From assembly GCF_002091985.1 (NCBI RefSeq), contig NZ_MKKX01000003.1:1-64000 (forward strand): a DNA stretch of 64,000 nt. Direction: 5' to 3'. Made by a program: the position numbers and the translations under genes. Position 1 is the first letter of the stretch; the number at the start of each line of letters is the position of its first letter. The notes under the pieces were generated by a model that did not search any database, was not told the origin of the DNA, and saw nothing but the letters and a program-made list of their open reading frames with translations. Below are positions 47,131 to 58,440 of the stretch, piece by piece. This DNA comes from Rhodococcus sp. 1163 (GTDB lineage: Bacteria; Actinomycetota; Actinomycetes; Mycobacteriales; Mycobacteriaceae).

Positions 47131-48315
47131 ATGCGGACCGACACACGAGCGTGGACGCGACTGGTATTTCCTATGTTGCTCTCGATCCTGCTGGGCATCG
47201 GCGCCGGGGGAGTCGCAACTGCGGACCCGGGGAGGACACAGAATATCGTCGACACCGCGCCGGGAACGGTGGACTTCGTTCAGCCGCTCGCCGCGGAAGC
47301 CGGGCTGCCCGGCACAGCCCGAGCCCACCTCCTCACCTACTGGACCATGGGGCCGACGGGTGCGCCCGCGCTCAGTTCAGGAACCGTGTTCGTACCGAAC
47401 GGTCGAGCCCCCGCTGGTGGATGGCCGGTCATCTCGTGGGCACACGGAACCGTCGGTGTCGGAGATCGCTGCGCGCCGTCGCGCAATCCGTATGAGGGCC
47501 GCCAGCTGCAGTATCTGAGCCACTGGATCTCCGAGGGATATGCCGTCGTTGCAACCGACTACGCGGGCCTGGGTACCCCCGGGCCGCACGCCTACCTCGA
47601 GAAGACATCGGCCGCACGCAGCGTCATCGACATCGTTCGTGCAGCACGGTCCGTCGAATCGGCACTGTCGGATCGATGGTTGGCGATCGGGCAGTCCCAG
47701 GGCGGCCACGCAGTACTGCAAGCCGCTCATATCGCGACGAGTTATGCGCCCGAACTCGACTATCGCGGAGTCGTGGCCACGGGAGCGCCGTCGAACCTCG
47801 AGTATGCGTTTCAAGTCGGTGGGCCGTGGATTCCGGACCTCGGTTTGGACGGGTTGAACGTGTTCGCCGCTTACGTCCTCGCGGGGCTACGTGAATCGAG
47901 GCCCGATCTCGATGTCGACAGCTACCTGACGGACTTCGGGCGCTCCGAAGTAGACAACGTCGAGGCGAACTGCCCGGGGGACCTGCGGCTGCACCACGCA
48001 TCAGTGGGTGCGATGCTCTCGCGTCCGGTGGCGGGAACCGAGATGTTCGACGCTTTGTCGGAGTATCTCTCGGTACCGGTCGAAGGCTACGACAGGCCGA
48101 TCTTCCTCGCTCAGGGACTGATCGACACCATGGTGCCTTCCCCGCTGTCGGTTCCACTGGTCGCCGGACTCATCGCGCACGGCGAGGACGTCACGTACGT
48201 TCCGTACCTGTATTCGGGCGGTGAATTCGTCGGCCACGAAGGGTCGATGATCGCCTCCATGATCGACTCGACGCCTTTCGTGCACCGTCTGCTCGACCAT
48301 GCACGAATGGGCTAG
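47131..48315 (+). CDS. Secreted lipase family protein (LIP/PF03583)
   Basis: 394 residues. A signal peptide (residues 1-31, cleaved near VATADP) precedes an alpha/beta hydrolase. The active-site triad can be read as Ser in AIGQSQGGHA, Asp in GLIDTMVP and His in FVGHEGS. SWAHGT supplies the oxyanion region. Secretory lipases of this family act on short-chain lipids outside the cell. In mycobacteria ssb and ettA are direct neighbours; here this gene lies between them, so it is an insertion. Confidence 0.87.
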   Translation: MRTDTRAWTRLVFPMLLSILLGIGAGGVATADPGRTQNIVDTAPGTVDFVQPLAAEAGLPGTARAHLLTYWTMGPTGAPALSSGTVFVPNGRAPAGGWPVISWAHGTVGVGDRCAPSRNPYEGRQLQYLSHWISEGYAVVATDYAGLGTPGPHAYLEKTSAARSVIDIVRAARSVESALSDRWLAIGQSQGGHAVLQAAHIATSYAPELDYRGVVATGAPSNLEYAFQVGGPWIPDLGLDGLNVFAAYVLAGLRESRPDLDVDSYLTDFGRSEVDNVEANCPGDLRLHHASVGAMLSRPVAGTEMFDALSEYLSVPVEGYDRPIFLAQGLIDTMVPSPLSVPLVAGLIAHGEDVTYVPYLYSGGEFVGHEGSMIASMIDSTPFVHRLLDHARMG

Positions 48316-48373
48316 CTTCCTCTCGGATCGGGCGATGGTGCCCAGACCCGTTCGCACCGATAGGCTTGCGCAC

Positions 48374-50053
<1,680 letters not shown>

Positions 50054-50056
50054 CGC

Positions 50057-50491
50057 TTGTCCGGGAAAACCTTCGAGTACAACCTTCAGGTTCGCTGGAG
50101 CGACTCGGATCGACTCGGGCACGTCAACAACACGCGATTCGTCGAATATCTGCAAGAAGCCCGCGCGCACTTCCTCACTGAGTGCATGCAGGCTGCGGAA
50201 GGGGCGCGGGGAGGGTCGGTCGTGAGGAAACTTACGGTCGACTTCCTGCGCCCGATCTTCGACGACTCTGGGCCGTTGCAGATCGAGGTGTCGATCTCCC
50301 GTATCGGCCGAACCTCTTTCGCCATTCGGCATCTCGTTCGTGACGTCGAGGGCGCCCTGTGTGCCGATGCGGAAGCTGTCATGGTCATGTTCGACCTGAA
50401 GGAACAGGCTCCACGTCCGATAACGGATCGGGAGCGGGCCGTATTCAGCGACTACCTCGACGCGCCCGAAGATCGGTTCGAATCCGAGTAG
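50057..50491 (+). CDS. Hotdog-fold acyl-CoA thioesterase (4HBT)
   Basis: 144 residues from a TTG three bases after the ettA stop, with AAGGGA inside the ettA end. The single hotdog domain shows VRWSDSDRLGHVNNTRFVEY, with the Asp of the 4-hydroxybenzoyl-CoA thioesterase group, and KLTVDFLRPI. It should hydrolyse an acyl-CoA. A second hotdog gene with the same motif follows the glutamate dehydrogenase at 55521. Confidence 0.87.
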   Translation: MSGKTFEYNLQVRWSDSDRLGHVNNTRFVEYLQEARAHFLTECMQAAEGARGGSVVRKLTVDFLRPIFDDSGPLQIEVSISRIGRTSFAIRHLVRDVEGALCADAEAVMVMFDLKEQAPRPITDRERAVFSDYLDAPEDRFESE

Positions 50492-50610
50492 GTCACTCCG
50501 AATCCGATTAGCCCACAAGGGCACCGCCTCGACTTGTTCCCCGATAGGCTCGTGTTGCGGGGCGGCTGTACGGCCGCGCCGGCGATCCTCACAAGGGAGT
50601 GGTTCAACAC

Positions 50611-53600
50611 ATGCCTGACGCGGCGGGAACAACGGACATCGACTGGTCGAGCGGACTGCCCGCAGAGTTGGTGACTACCTTGTCCGAAGTGAAGGCAGTT
50701 TATTTCGCGCACGTCGACACCGATGAGCGCACCGGCCCCGCTGCCGAGGCCGAGGACGCGATCGTCCGTATGCATCTGCAGTTGGCGGCGTGCAGAACTC
50801 CCGGGGACGCGAAGATTCGCCTGCACCGCGTCGGCGGGGACGCTACGGGCCGAGCAATTGGGCCTTCGTTGCAGATCGTGACCGACGACATGCCTCTGCT
50901 GGTCGAATCAGTTATGTCGCGACTGTCTCGACTCGATGTCGACGTCACCGACATGGTCCACCCCATAGTGGGTGTCGTCAGAGACAACGATGGAAATCTG
51001 ATCCGTGTGGGACCAGCCAACGACAGTGTCGGCGGGGCCCAGCGGGAGTCCTGGATGCACATTGCGCTGCATCAATCGACGCCCGGCGCTCTTCTCGACG
51101 TGCTGGAGGACGAGATCGCCGTCGTTCTCGACGACGTCCGTGTGGTCATCGCCGACACCGAAGCGATGCGTGGGCTTCAAGCTTCGGTGGCCCGTACCCT
51201 CGCCGACTCGGCCGAAGGGCATGACGACGAACGCTCAACCGAGCTTCGAGACGCAGCGAATCTGCTCGGATGGTTGGCCGAAGGTCACTACACACTGCTC
51301 GGCTATCGCCGCTACGACGTGCAACCAGCGCCGGACGGATCGCTGCTGACCCGGTCCGTCTCCGGGAGTGGACTTGGGGTGTTGCGTCAGGATCATGCGC
51401 TGGATCGGGAGTCGCCCGATATCAGTGAACGTACCGACCTTCTGACTCTCACACAGGGTTCGAGCCCGGCGACGGTGCATCGCGCCGTGTACCCGTACTT
51501 CGTCACGGTGATGGATCGTTCGGCTCCAGAGCTCGGCGAGCATCGCTTCATGGGTGTCTTCACCGTGACGGCGTTGCACGAGAGCGTGCTCGACATTCCC
51601 GTCATCGAGCGCCGCGTGCGTTCGATCATCGACCGGGCCGGCTACGATCTCGACTCGTACTCCGGCCAAGCGATGCTCGAAGTGTTGCAATCGATGCCGC
51701 GATCGGAGCTGTTCGCCTCCGGCACGGAAGCGCTGTTCGAGAATGCGACTGCGGTGCTCGCTATCGGACGTCGCCGCAAGGTCAAGGTATTTCTACGTGA
51801 GGACTCCAACTGCGCTTTCGTTTCGGCGTTGGTCTACCTTCCGCGTGATCGCTACACGACGAGAGTTCGCCTGGCCGTTCAAGATTGCCTGTTGCGCGAA
51901 CTCGTGGGCTCGGGCATCGACTACACCGCGCGAGTCACCGAGTCCGATATGGCCCTGTTGCACGTCACTATTCGGCGCGAGGATCGGAACCAGGTCGGCA
52001 CTGATCTCTCTCGAGACAATGTTGCTCGTATCGAGTCACTTCTCACCGAGACGATCAAGACGTGGGAGGACGGGCTTGCGCAAGCGATCCTGGACGACAC
52101 CAGTGTCGACGCTATCTCGGCAAGTCGGTACACCGATTCGTTCCCAGAGGCCTACAAGCAGGATTTCGGGCCCGAACGTGCCGTGTTCGATATCGCGCGG
52201 CTCGAATCTCTTACTGACGGATCGATCGACATGCAGCTCTATCGCAACTCCGATTCCGCAGTCGGAAGCTGGCGGTTCAGTTTGTATATCGGTGGGCGTG
52301 GTGTCTCGTTGAGTCAGGTCTTGCCGATCCTGCAGAGTCTCGGAGTCGAGGTCGACGACGAGCGTCCGTACCCGATCGGTCGTCCGGATGAACTGCAATG
52401 CTGGATATACGATTTCGGAGTCTCTGCCTCGCGAGAGATGCTGCGTGCAGCGATCGACAGTGATTTGGACTCCGACCTTCCGAGCGCAGGAGCGCTCGAT
52501 GAAGAAAGCCGGGTGCAGCTGAGATTCACAGACGCATTCACTGCGGTGTGGAACGGAAAGGCCGAGGCAGACCGATTCAACGAACTCGTCATGCGCGCTG
52601 GACTGAACTGGCGGCAGGCGTACATCCTGCGTGCGTATGCAAAGTACCTGCGGCAGGCCAACTTTCCTTACAGTCAGTTCAATATCGAGGGTGTTCTACT
52701 CTCTCATCCGCGGACCGCGCTCTTGCTGGTGACATTGTTCGAGTCTCAATTCGACCCCGAAGGTGCTGCAGAGGAACAGTCAACCGAACTCGACAAAGAA
52801 TTGCGGGTACTCATCGATCAGGTGGTGAGTCTCGACGCCGACCGGATCCTCCGTGGAATCTTCGAATTGATCCGTGCGACAGTGCGAACCAATTTCTACG
52901 TAGTCGATTCCGTCGGCGCACCACGCGAATTTCTGTCCCTCAAGTTCGATCCTCGCTTCATTGCCGAGCTGCCGAAACCGAAGCCGAGGTTCGAAATCTT
53001 CGTGTACTCCCCGAGAGTCGAGGGTGTACATCTGCGATTCGGCGCGGTGGCCCGTGGGGGGCTTCGCTGGTCCGATCGACGTGAAGATTATCGCACCGAA
53101 GTGCTTGGACTGGCCAAGGCACAGATGGTGAAGAACGCTGTCATCGTGCCGGTCGGCGCCAAAGGTGGCTTCGTCGTCAAGCGCCCGCCGGTAGCGACTG
53201 GAGATGCGGCCACGGACCGGACAGCGACGACCGAGGAGGGGCGGGCGTGCTATCGGCTGTTCATCGCCGGTCTACTCGATGTGACCGACAATCTCGATCG
53301 GGCGACGGGCGCAGTTCTTCCGCCGGACCGCGTCGTACGTCGCGACGGTGACGACACGTACCTCGTGGTGGCAGCGGACAAGGGGACCGCCTCGTTCTCC
53401 GATCTTGCGAATGCGGTTGCCGGTGAGTACGACTTCTGGCTCGGGGACGCGTTCGCGTCGGGCGGATCGGCAGGCTACGACCACAAGGCGATGGGCATCA
53501 CCGCACGGGGCGCATGGGAAAGCGTCAAACGTCATTTCCGAGAAATCGGCATCGATACGCAGACAGAGGATTTCACGGTCGTCGGCATCGGAGACATGAG

Positions 53601-55467
53601 CGGTGACGTGTTCGGAAACGGCATGCTGCTCAGCAAACACATCGGCCTGCTCGCCGCGTTCGATCATCGACACATCTTTCTCGACCCAAACCCGGATCGC
53701 GCGGCCGCATTCGCCGAACGTGCCCGACTGTTCGACCTTCCTCGATCGTCCTGGGCCGATTACGATTCGGCACTGATCAGCGACGGCGGTGGCGTGTGGG
53801 AACGTACGGTCAAGTCGGTGCCGGTCAGTCCTGCGGCCCGCGTGGCTCTCGGCCTCGACGAGTCGACAACCGAATTGGCGCCACCGGACCTGATCCGCGC
53901 AATCCTGAAAGCTCCCGCAGACCTGCTGTGGAACGGTGGAATCGGCACCTACATCAAGGCATCCACCGAGTCGAACTCCGATGTCGGTGACAAGTCCAAC
54001 GACGCAATCCGGGTGGACGGTAGCGCGATCAGGGCCACCATCGTCGGTGAGGGCGGCAATCTCGGGGCAACCTCGCTCGGACGCATCGAGTACGACATCG
54101 CCGGTGGCCGGATCAACACCGACGCGGTGGACAACTCGGCAGGCGTCGATTGTTCCGATCATGAGGTCAACATCAAGATTCTTCTCGATTCGGCTATCGC
54201 CGACGGCACCCTCGACCCCGCCGACCGCGACGACCTGCTGGCGTCCATGACCGAGGAGGTGAGCAGGCTGGTGCTGTGGGACAACATCATGCAGAACGAG
54301 CTTCTCGGAACCTCCCGCTCGGATGCGCCTGCGCTGCTCACGGTGCACCGACGTGTCATCGAGGACCTCGAGGTGCGCAGCGGATTGGATCGCGAACTCG
54401 AGGTACTGCCGTCGGATATCGACATTCGAAAGCGTGCGCAGGACGGGCGAGGTCTGACCTCGCCCGAGCTCGCAACGTTGATGGCCCACGTCAAGCTGGT
54501 CCTGGAGAGCGATCTGCTTGCCAGTGAATTGCCGGACAGTGACGTGTTCGCGCCGAGGCTGCCCAAGTATTTTCCGGAGCCGTTACGTGAGAAGTACTCC
54601 AACGCGATTACCTCTCATCCGCTGCGGCGCCAACTGGTGGCGACGACGTTGACCAACGAGACCGTCGACCGGGGAGGGATCAGTTTCGTCTATCGACTTG
54701 CCGAGGACACCGGGGCGAACGGTACCGATGCGGTGCGCGCATTCGCCGCCGCGACGGAGATCTTCGACCTCGAGGAGCTCTGGCAGGAGATTCGTTCGGC
54801 CGACATGTCGACTGCATCGTCCGATGAACTGCTGCTCGAATCCAGACGCGTGCTGGACCGCGTTGCCAGGTGGCTGCTCATCAACCGGCCCCAGCCACTT
54901 GCCGTCGGTGCCGAGATCAGCAGGTATGCCTCCAAGGTCCGTTCCCTGAGGAGCCGGGTAGCTGGTTGGATCGACGGGCACCAGGTGCGGGATCTGAACG
55001 ATCGAGTGGCGGATTCGGTCGAACGGGGCACACCGAAGGAATTGGCGAATTCGGTCTATCAACTGCTGGACGTGTTCTGTTTGCTCGACATCATCGATGT
55101 CGCCGACATCACCGAACACGACCTTTCCGAAGTCGCGGAGTTGTACTACGCGTTGGATGCGCACATCGGCATCGATTGGCTGCTGACGTCGGTGTCGAAA
55201 CTGCCACGTGGCGATCGCTGGCATTCGTTGGCCCGGTTGGCCTTACGCGACGATTTCTACTCCTCACTGCGAGCGATCACCAAAGAGGTCGTACTGGGTG
55301 GAGAGCCGCACGAGAGCGCTGCCGAGAAGATCGCAGAATGGGAGGCGATGAATTCATCCAGGCTGACCCGGACACGAACAGCGCTTGCCGAGATCGCGGA
55401 CTCGGGCACGCTGGATCTTGCCTCACTGTCGGTGGCAGCCCGTCAGGTTCGCAGCATGGTTCCCTGA
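50611..55467 (+). CDS. gdh: NAD-specific glutamate dehydrogenase, 180-kDa class
   Basis: 1618 residues from the ATG at 50611 (AAGGGAG upstream; a GTG at 50599 is also possible). The giant class has an N-terminal regulatory region with ACT-like domains (about 50-560), helical motifs, and the catalytic core. Core landmarks are VEGVHLRFGAVARGGLRWSD, VPVGAKGGFVVKRP with catalytic Lys residues, and the NAD domain near VVGIGDMSGDVFGNGML. It converts glutamate to 2-oxoglutarate and ammonia. Mycobacterial Rv2476c has the same place after ettA and is controlled by GarA. Confidence 0.96.
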   Translation: MPDAAGTTDIDWSSGLPAELVTTLSEVKAVYFAHVDTDERTGPAAEAEDAIVRMHLQLAACRTPGDAKIRLHRVGGDATGRAIGPSLQIVTDDMPLLVESVMSRLSRLDVDVTDMVHPIVGVVRDNDGNLIRVGPANDSVGGAQRESWMHIALHQSTPGALLDVLEDEIAVVLDDVRVVIADTEAMRGLQASVARTLADSAEGHDDERSTELRDAANLLGWLAEGHYTLLGYRRYDVQPAPDGSLLTRSVSGSGLGVLRQDHALDRESPDISERTDLLTLTQGSSPATVHRAVYPYFVTVMDRSAPELGEHRFMGVFTVTALHESVLDIPVIERRVRSIIDRAGYDLDSYSGQAMLEVLQSMPRSELFASGTEALFENATAVLAIGRRRKVKVFLREDSNCAFVSALVYLPRDRYTTRVRLAVQDCLLRELVGSGIDYTARVTESDMALLHVTIRREDRNQVGTDLSRDNVARIESLLTETIKTWEDGLAQAILDDTSVDAISASRYTDSFPEAYKQDFGPERAVFDIARLESLTDGSIDMQLYRNSDSAVGSWRFSLYIGGRGVSLSQVLPILQSLGVEVDDERPYPIGRPDELQCWIYDFGVSASREMLRAAIDSDLDSDLPSAGALDEESRVQLRFTDAFTAVWNGKAEADRFNELVMRAGLNWRQAYILRAYAKYLRQANFPYSQFNIEGVLLSHPRTALLLVTLFESQFDPEGAAEEQSTELDKELRVLIDQVVSLDADRILRGIFELIRATVRTNFYVVDSVGAPREFLSLKFDPRFIAELPKPKPRFEIFVYSPRVEGVHLRFGAVARGGLRWSDRREDYRTEVLGLAKAQMVKNAVIVPVGAKGGFVVKRPPVATGDAATDRTATTEEGRACYRLFIAGLLDVTDNLDRATGAVLPPDRVVRRDGDDTYLVVAADKGTASFSDLANAVAGEYDFWLGDAFASGGSAGYDHKAMGITARGAWESVKRHFREIGIDTQTEDFTVVGIGDMSGDVFGNGMLLSKHIGLLAAFDHRHIFLDPNPDRAAAFAERARLFDLPRSSWADYDSALISDGGGVWERTVKSVPVSPAARVALGLDESTTELAPPDLIRAILKAPADLLWNGGIGTYIKASTESNSDVGDKSNDAIRVDGSAIRATIVGEGGNLGATSLGRIEYDIAGGRINTDAVDNSAGVDCSDHEVNIKILLDSAIADGTLDPADRDDLLASMTEEVSRLVLWDNIMQNELLGTSRSDAPALLTVHRRVIEDLEVRSGLDRELEVLPSDIDIRKRAQDGRGLTSPELATLMAHVKLVLESDLLASELPDSDVFAPRLPKYFPEPLREKYSNAITSHPLRRQLVATTLTNETVDRGGISFVYRLAEDTGANGTDAVRAFAAATEIFDLEELWQEIRSADMSTASSDELLLESRRVLDRVARWLLINRPQPLAVGAEISRYASKVRSLRSRVAGWIDGHQVRDLNDRVADSVERGTPKELANSVYQLLDVFCLLDIIDVADITEHDLSEVAELYYALDAHIGIDWLLTSVSKLPRGDRWHSLARLALRDDFYSSLRAITKEVVLGGEPHESAAEKIAEWEAMNSSRLTRTRTALAEIADSGTLDLASLSVAARQVRSMVP

Positions 55468-55520
55468 GCGTTACCGATCGTCCCTGAAACCAGACACCGA
55501 TACAAGAGAGAGAAACCGAC

Positions 55521-55985
55521 TTGACTGTGCCCAAGAATCATCTGTCGAACGAGCTGGAACCCAAGCAACGAATCGGGTTCCACACCAGCGTCGAGGTTCG
55601 TTGGTCGGATATGGATGCCTACCAACACATCAACCATGCCCGCATGGTGACGCTCCTCGAGGAGGCACGTATTCCGTGGCTGCTGGTCGACGGTAAACCT
55701 ACGGCAAACCTGCGTCACGGTGCTGTCATTGCGGACTTGCATGTTCGATACCGGGGTCAACTACGTCACGAGGACGGCCCGCTGGACGTGTTCATGTGGG
55801 TGGACAAGGTCCGAGCGGTGGATTTCGTTGCAGGTTACGAGGTTCGGGCGAAGGGCAAGTCTCTCGACACACCCGCCGCGATCGTTGCGTCGACGCAAAT
55901 AGCGGCATTCGACATGGATACTCAGGGGCTGCGGAGATTCACAGCCGAAGAGCGGACGTATCTGGAGAGCTGGCAACGTGTTTGA
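55521..55985 (+). CDS. Second hotdog-fold acyl-CoA thioesterase (4HBT, Rv2475c-like)
   Basis: 154 residues from a TTG with GAGAGAGAAA ahead. VEVRWSDMDAYQHINHARMV and RGQLRHEDGPLDV are typical of 4HBT/FadM-like enzymes. It shares the motif of the gene at 50057, so the two look like paralogues around the glutamate dehydrogenase. The end overlaps the next gene by eight bases. Confidence 0.88.
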   Translation: MTVPKNHLSNELEPKQRIGFHTSVEVRWSDMDAYQHINHARMVTLLEEARIPWLLVDGKPTANLRHGAVIADLHVRYRGQLRHEDGPLDVFMWVDKVRAVDFVAGYEVRAKGKSLDTPAAIVASTQIAAFDMDTQGLRRFTAEERTYLESWQRV

Positions 55986-56664
55986 GCGTGTCCTCACTAT
56001 TCCTGATCCCGTCGAACGCAAGAACCTCGTAGCCTTCCTGGAGAAGGCGGTTCGGCTCGACGAGGCTGCTGTCGTTCGTATGAGAACCCGTGCCGGCGGC
56101 CGTGTATCAGTATGGGCTGCAACCGGATTCGATGCACTCGCGGTGAGGGTCATCACGGGAACGATCGTGCCCGACGACACCTCGGCCGCTGCCGATCAAC
56201 TCGTTGCTGCCCTGGAATCGGCATCCGACGGGGTAGTGGATCCTGGCTTCTCGATGGACTCGGCCTGGCGCGGTGCACTGCCCCCGGACAGCGGTTTTCA
56301 GCATGTGGACGACGTTCCGGCACGCGTCCTGATCGACCTTGCTCAGCGGGGTGCAGCCCTGGCCAAGGAGCACGGGAGCAGTCACGGTCCACCGGTATCG
56401 CTCCTGGACCAGGAAGTACTGCACGTCGACGGCCCGGGCGGTGATGTGTCGATCGCTATGCGTACGGTGTTCGCTCTTACCGCAATGGGTTTCGTTCCCC
56501 ATGCGGGTGTGGAACCGTTGACCGTCGACGTCGACCTCACCAGTATCGACGTCGACGAGCTCGTGCGCGTGCGGACCACCAAGGTGTGGTTGCGTCTCGA
56601 TGCACGCTACGGATCGGTCTTCTGTAGACGCGGGAATCCGTTGTCGCTCAGCGTCGAACGCTGA
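55978..56664 (+). CDS. Conserved hypothetical protein (Rv2474c-like position)
   Basis: 228 residues from a GTG that overlaps the thioesterase stop by eight bases, so they are likely translated together. No known catalytic motif is seen. The sequence is rich in Asp and Val. VEPLTVDVDLTSIDVDELVR near the end is a beta-rich pattern, and there is one Cys near the C-terminus. By place it corresponds to the uncharacterised mycobacterial gene next to the Rv2475c thioesterase. I cannot assign a function. Confidence 0.75.
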   Translation: MFERVLTIPDPVERKNLVAFLEKAVRLDEAAVVRMRTRAGGRVSVWAATGFDALAVRVITGTIVPDDTSAAADQLVAALESASDGVVDPGFSMDSAWRGALPPDSGFQHVDDVPARVLIDLAQRGAALAKEHGSSHGPPVSLLDQEVLHVDGPGGDVSIAMRTVFALTAMGFVPHAGVEPLTVDVDLTSIDVDELVRVRTTKVWLRLDARYGSVFCRRGNPLSLSVER

Positions 56665-56666
56665 CT

Positions 56667-56700
56667 TCTGACGGATCAGCCCATTACCAGCGCCGTCAGA
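56667..56700. terminator. Weak hairpin between convergent genes
   Basis: TCTGACGG and CCGTCAGA pair over an 18-base loop between the hypothetical gene (end 56664) and aglA (end 56696). The long loop makes it a poor terminator; it is the only structure in the 31-base gap. Confidence 0.35.
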
Positions 56701-58279
56701 CGAGCCACGCAGCGGCATCGGCGGGGAGCTGGCCGTCGACGAGCGGCGCGCTCGACATCAGCAGCTCACCGGGTGGAAGTGGAATGGCGGCATCGGTCGC
56801 ATTGAGGGCGCAGATGAGTCCTCCTTGCCGGCGGAACGCGAGGCAGCCGGGAGGGCTCCCGTACCAATCGACTCCGCTTCCAGAGAATTCGGGTCGCAGC
56901 TCACGAAGCTCGAATGCTGTCCGGTAGAAGTTGAGCATCGAATCGACGTCTTCCAACTGTTCCTCGACGGTCAACGGCGCCCAATCGGGTGGAATGGGCA
57001 GCCACGTATCCGAGGAGGTGCTGAAACCGAACGGGGGCGCCGGGGACTCCCAGGGCAACGGCACGCGGCAACCGTCGCGGCCCCGTTCTGCATGCCCGGA
57101 GCGTTCCCAGACGGGATCTTGAAGAACATCTTCCGGTAGGACGGCGTTCGGTAATCCGAGTTCGGATCCGTTGTAGACGAACACCGTTCCGGGGAGTGCC
57201 AACTCCAGGAGCAGCATCGCCCGGGCTCGCCCTGTCCCTCGGATTCCGCCGCCGTATCGGGTCACTTCGCGCTCGATGTCGTGGTTGGACAGCGTCCACG
57301 TAGGTGTTCCGTCGACTCGGGCGACCGCGGCGAGCGAGTTGGTGACGGCATCGCGAATTGTTGCGGCATCGAAATCGGCCTCGGCCAAGCGGAAGTTGAA
57401 TCCGAGATGCAGTTCGTCCGGTCGGAGGTAGTCGCCGAACCTTTCGTTGTCCTGGACCCAGATCTCCCCGATAGTGACCCTGTTCGGGTATTCGTCCATC
57501 ACTTTGCGGATGCCGCGGTGAATCTCGTGGACACCCTCGTTGTTGAATCGAGGATCGTCGTCGTCGTTCTTCATCAGGGTGTTCAACTCGAGGTTCATGT
57601 CGTGCAATTCGGCAGGCTTGGCCATACCGTGCGCGACATCGATGCGGAAACCGTCGACACCTCTATCGAGCCAGAACCGCAGCGTCTTCGCCAGGTCTTC
57701 GGCCACTTCAGGATTCGTCCAGTTCAGGTCCGGTTGCTCGGGCGCGAAGATGTGGAGATACCACTGCTCCGGACGCCCGTCCGAATCGGTGACGCGAGTC
57801 CACGCCGAACCGCCGAAGATGCTGGGCCAGTTGTTCGGCGGCTCGGAGCCGTCCCCTTTACCGTCGCGAAAGATGTAGCGAGCACGCTCAGGGCTTCCCG
57901 GCGTGGACTCGAGGGCTGCAATGAACCAGGGATGCTGATCGCTGGTGTGATTCGGCACCAAATCCATCGTGACCTTGATATCGCGAACGTGTGCTTCTTC
58001 GATGAGCGCGTCCATGACGGCCAAGTCGCCGAACAGGGGATCGATATCTCGTGGATCGGAGACGTCGTAACCGTGGTCGGCCATCGGGGAACGCATGACC
58101 GGGCTGAGCCACAACGCGTCGACACCCAACAGTTCCAGGTACCCGAGTTTTTCCCTGATGCCACCGAGATCACCCACTCCATCACCGTTGGAGTCGGCGA
58201 ACGATCGTGGGTAGATCTGGTAGAAGATCGCGTCCTTCCACCAAGTTTCTTCGGGCGCGTGGAGCGTCGGATCGTTCAC
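56696..58279 (-). CDS. aglA: Alpha-glucosidase, GH13 family
   Basis: 527 residues from a GTG at 58279 (VNDPTLHAPEETWWKD); longer frames have no family support. The barrel begins with FYQIYPRSFADSNGDGVGDL. Catalytic residues are the Asp nucleophile in DGFRIDVAHG, the Glu acid in TIGEIWVQD and the Asp in LSNHDIER. It should hydrolyse maltose, maltooligosaccharides or trehalose-like glucosides in the cytoplasm. The same gene lies beside glbO in mycobacteria (Rv2471). An inverted repeat sits right at the start. Confidence 0.88.
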   Translation of the reverse strand: MNDPTLHAPEETWWKDAIFYQIYPRSFADSNGDGVGDLGGIREKLGYLELLGVDALWLSPVMRSPMADHGYDVSDPRDIDPLFGDLAVMDALIEEAHVRDIKVTMDLVPNHTSDQHPWFIAALESTPGSPERARYIFRDGKGDGSEPPNNWPSIFGGSAWTRVTDSDGRPEQWYLHIFAPEQPDLNWTNPEVAEDLAKTLRFWLDRGVDGFRIDVAHGMAKPAELHDMNLELNTLMKNDDDDPRFNNEGVHEIHRGIRKVMDEYPNRVTIGEIWVQDNERFGDYLRPDELHLGFNFRLAEADFDAATIRDAVTNSLAAVARVDGTPTWTLSNHDIEREVTRYGGGIRGTGRARAMLLLELALPGTVFVYNGSELGLPNAVLPEDVLQDPVWERSGHAERGRDGCRVPLPWESPAPPFGFSTSSDTWLPIPPDWAPLTVEEQLEDVDSMLNFYRTAFELRELRPEFSGSGVDWYGSPPGCLAFRRQGGLICALNATDAAIPLPPGELLMSSAPLVDGQLPADAAAWLV

Positions 58280-58282
58280 AAC

Positions 58283-58296
58283 TGGCAAGTGTGCCA
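58283..58296. promoter_or_regulatory. Inverted repeat at the aglA start
   Basis: TGGCA and TGCCA flank four bases, four to seventeen bases before the aglA start codon. It could be an operator blocking transcription or translation of the gene. No regulator gene is adjacent. Confidence 0.35.
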
Positions 58297-58440
58297 AACG
58301 AAACCCATTCGTCTCGACCCAGGGAGTGCGATTGGCACGATATCGCAGACCGGAAGCCCGGTTTTCGTGCTCAAACAGTCCTGTTGTCCGAAATGTGCGG
58401 TATCTTTCCACCCAGCCGCAATAAAGGAGAGCTCCCCGTA

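Noticed and set aside
53272-54489. 405-codon minus-strand frame opposite gdh
   Set aside because: It has no recognised family, and it is fully inside the conserved dehydrogenase gene.
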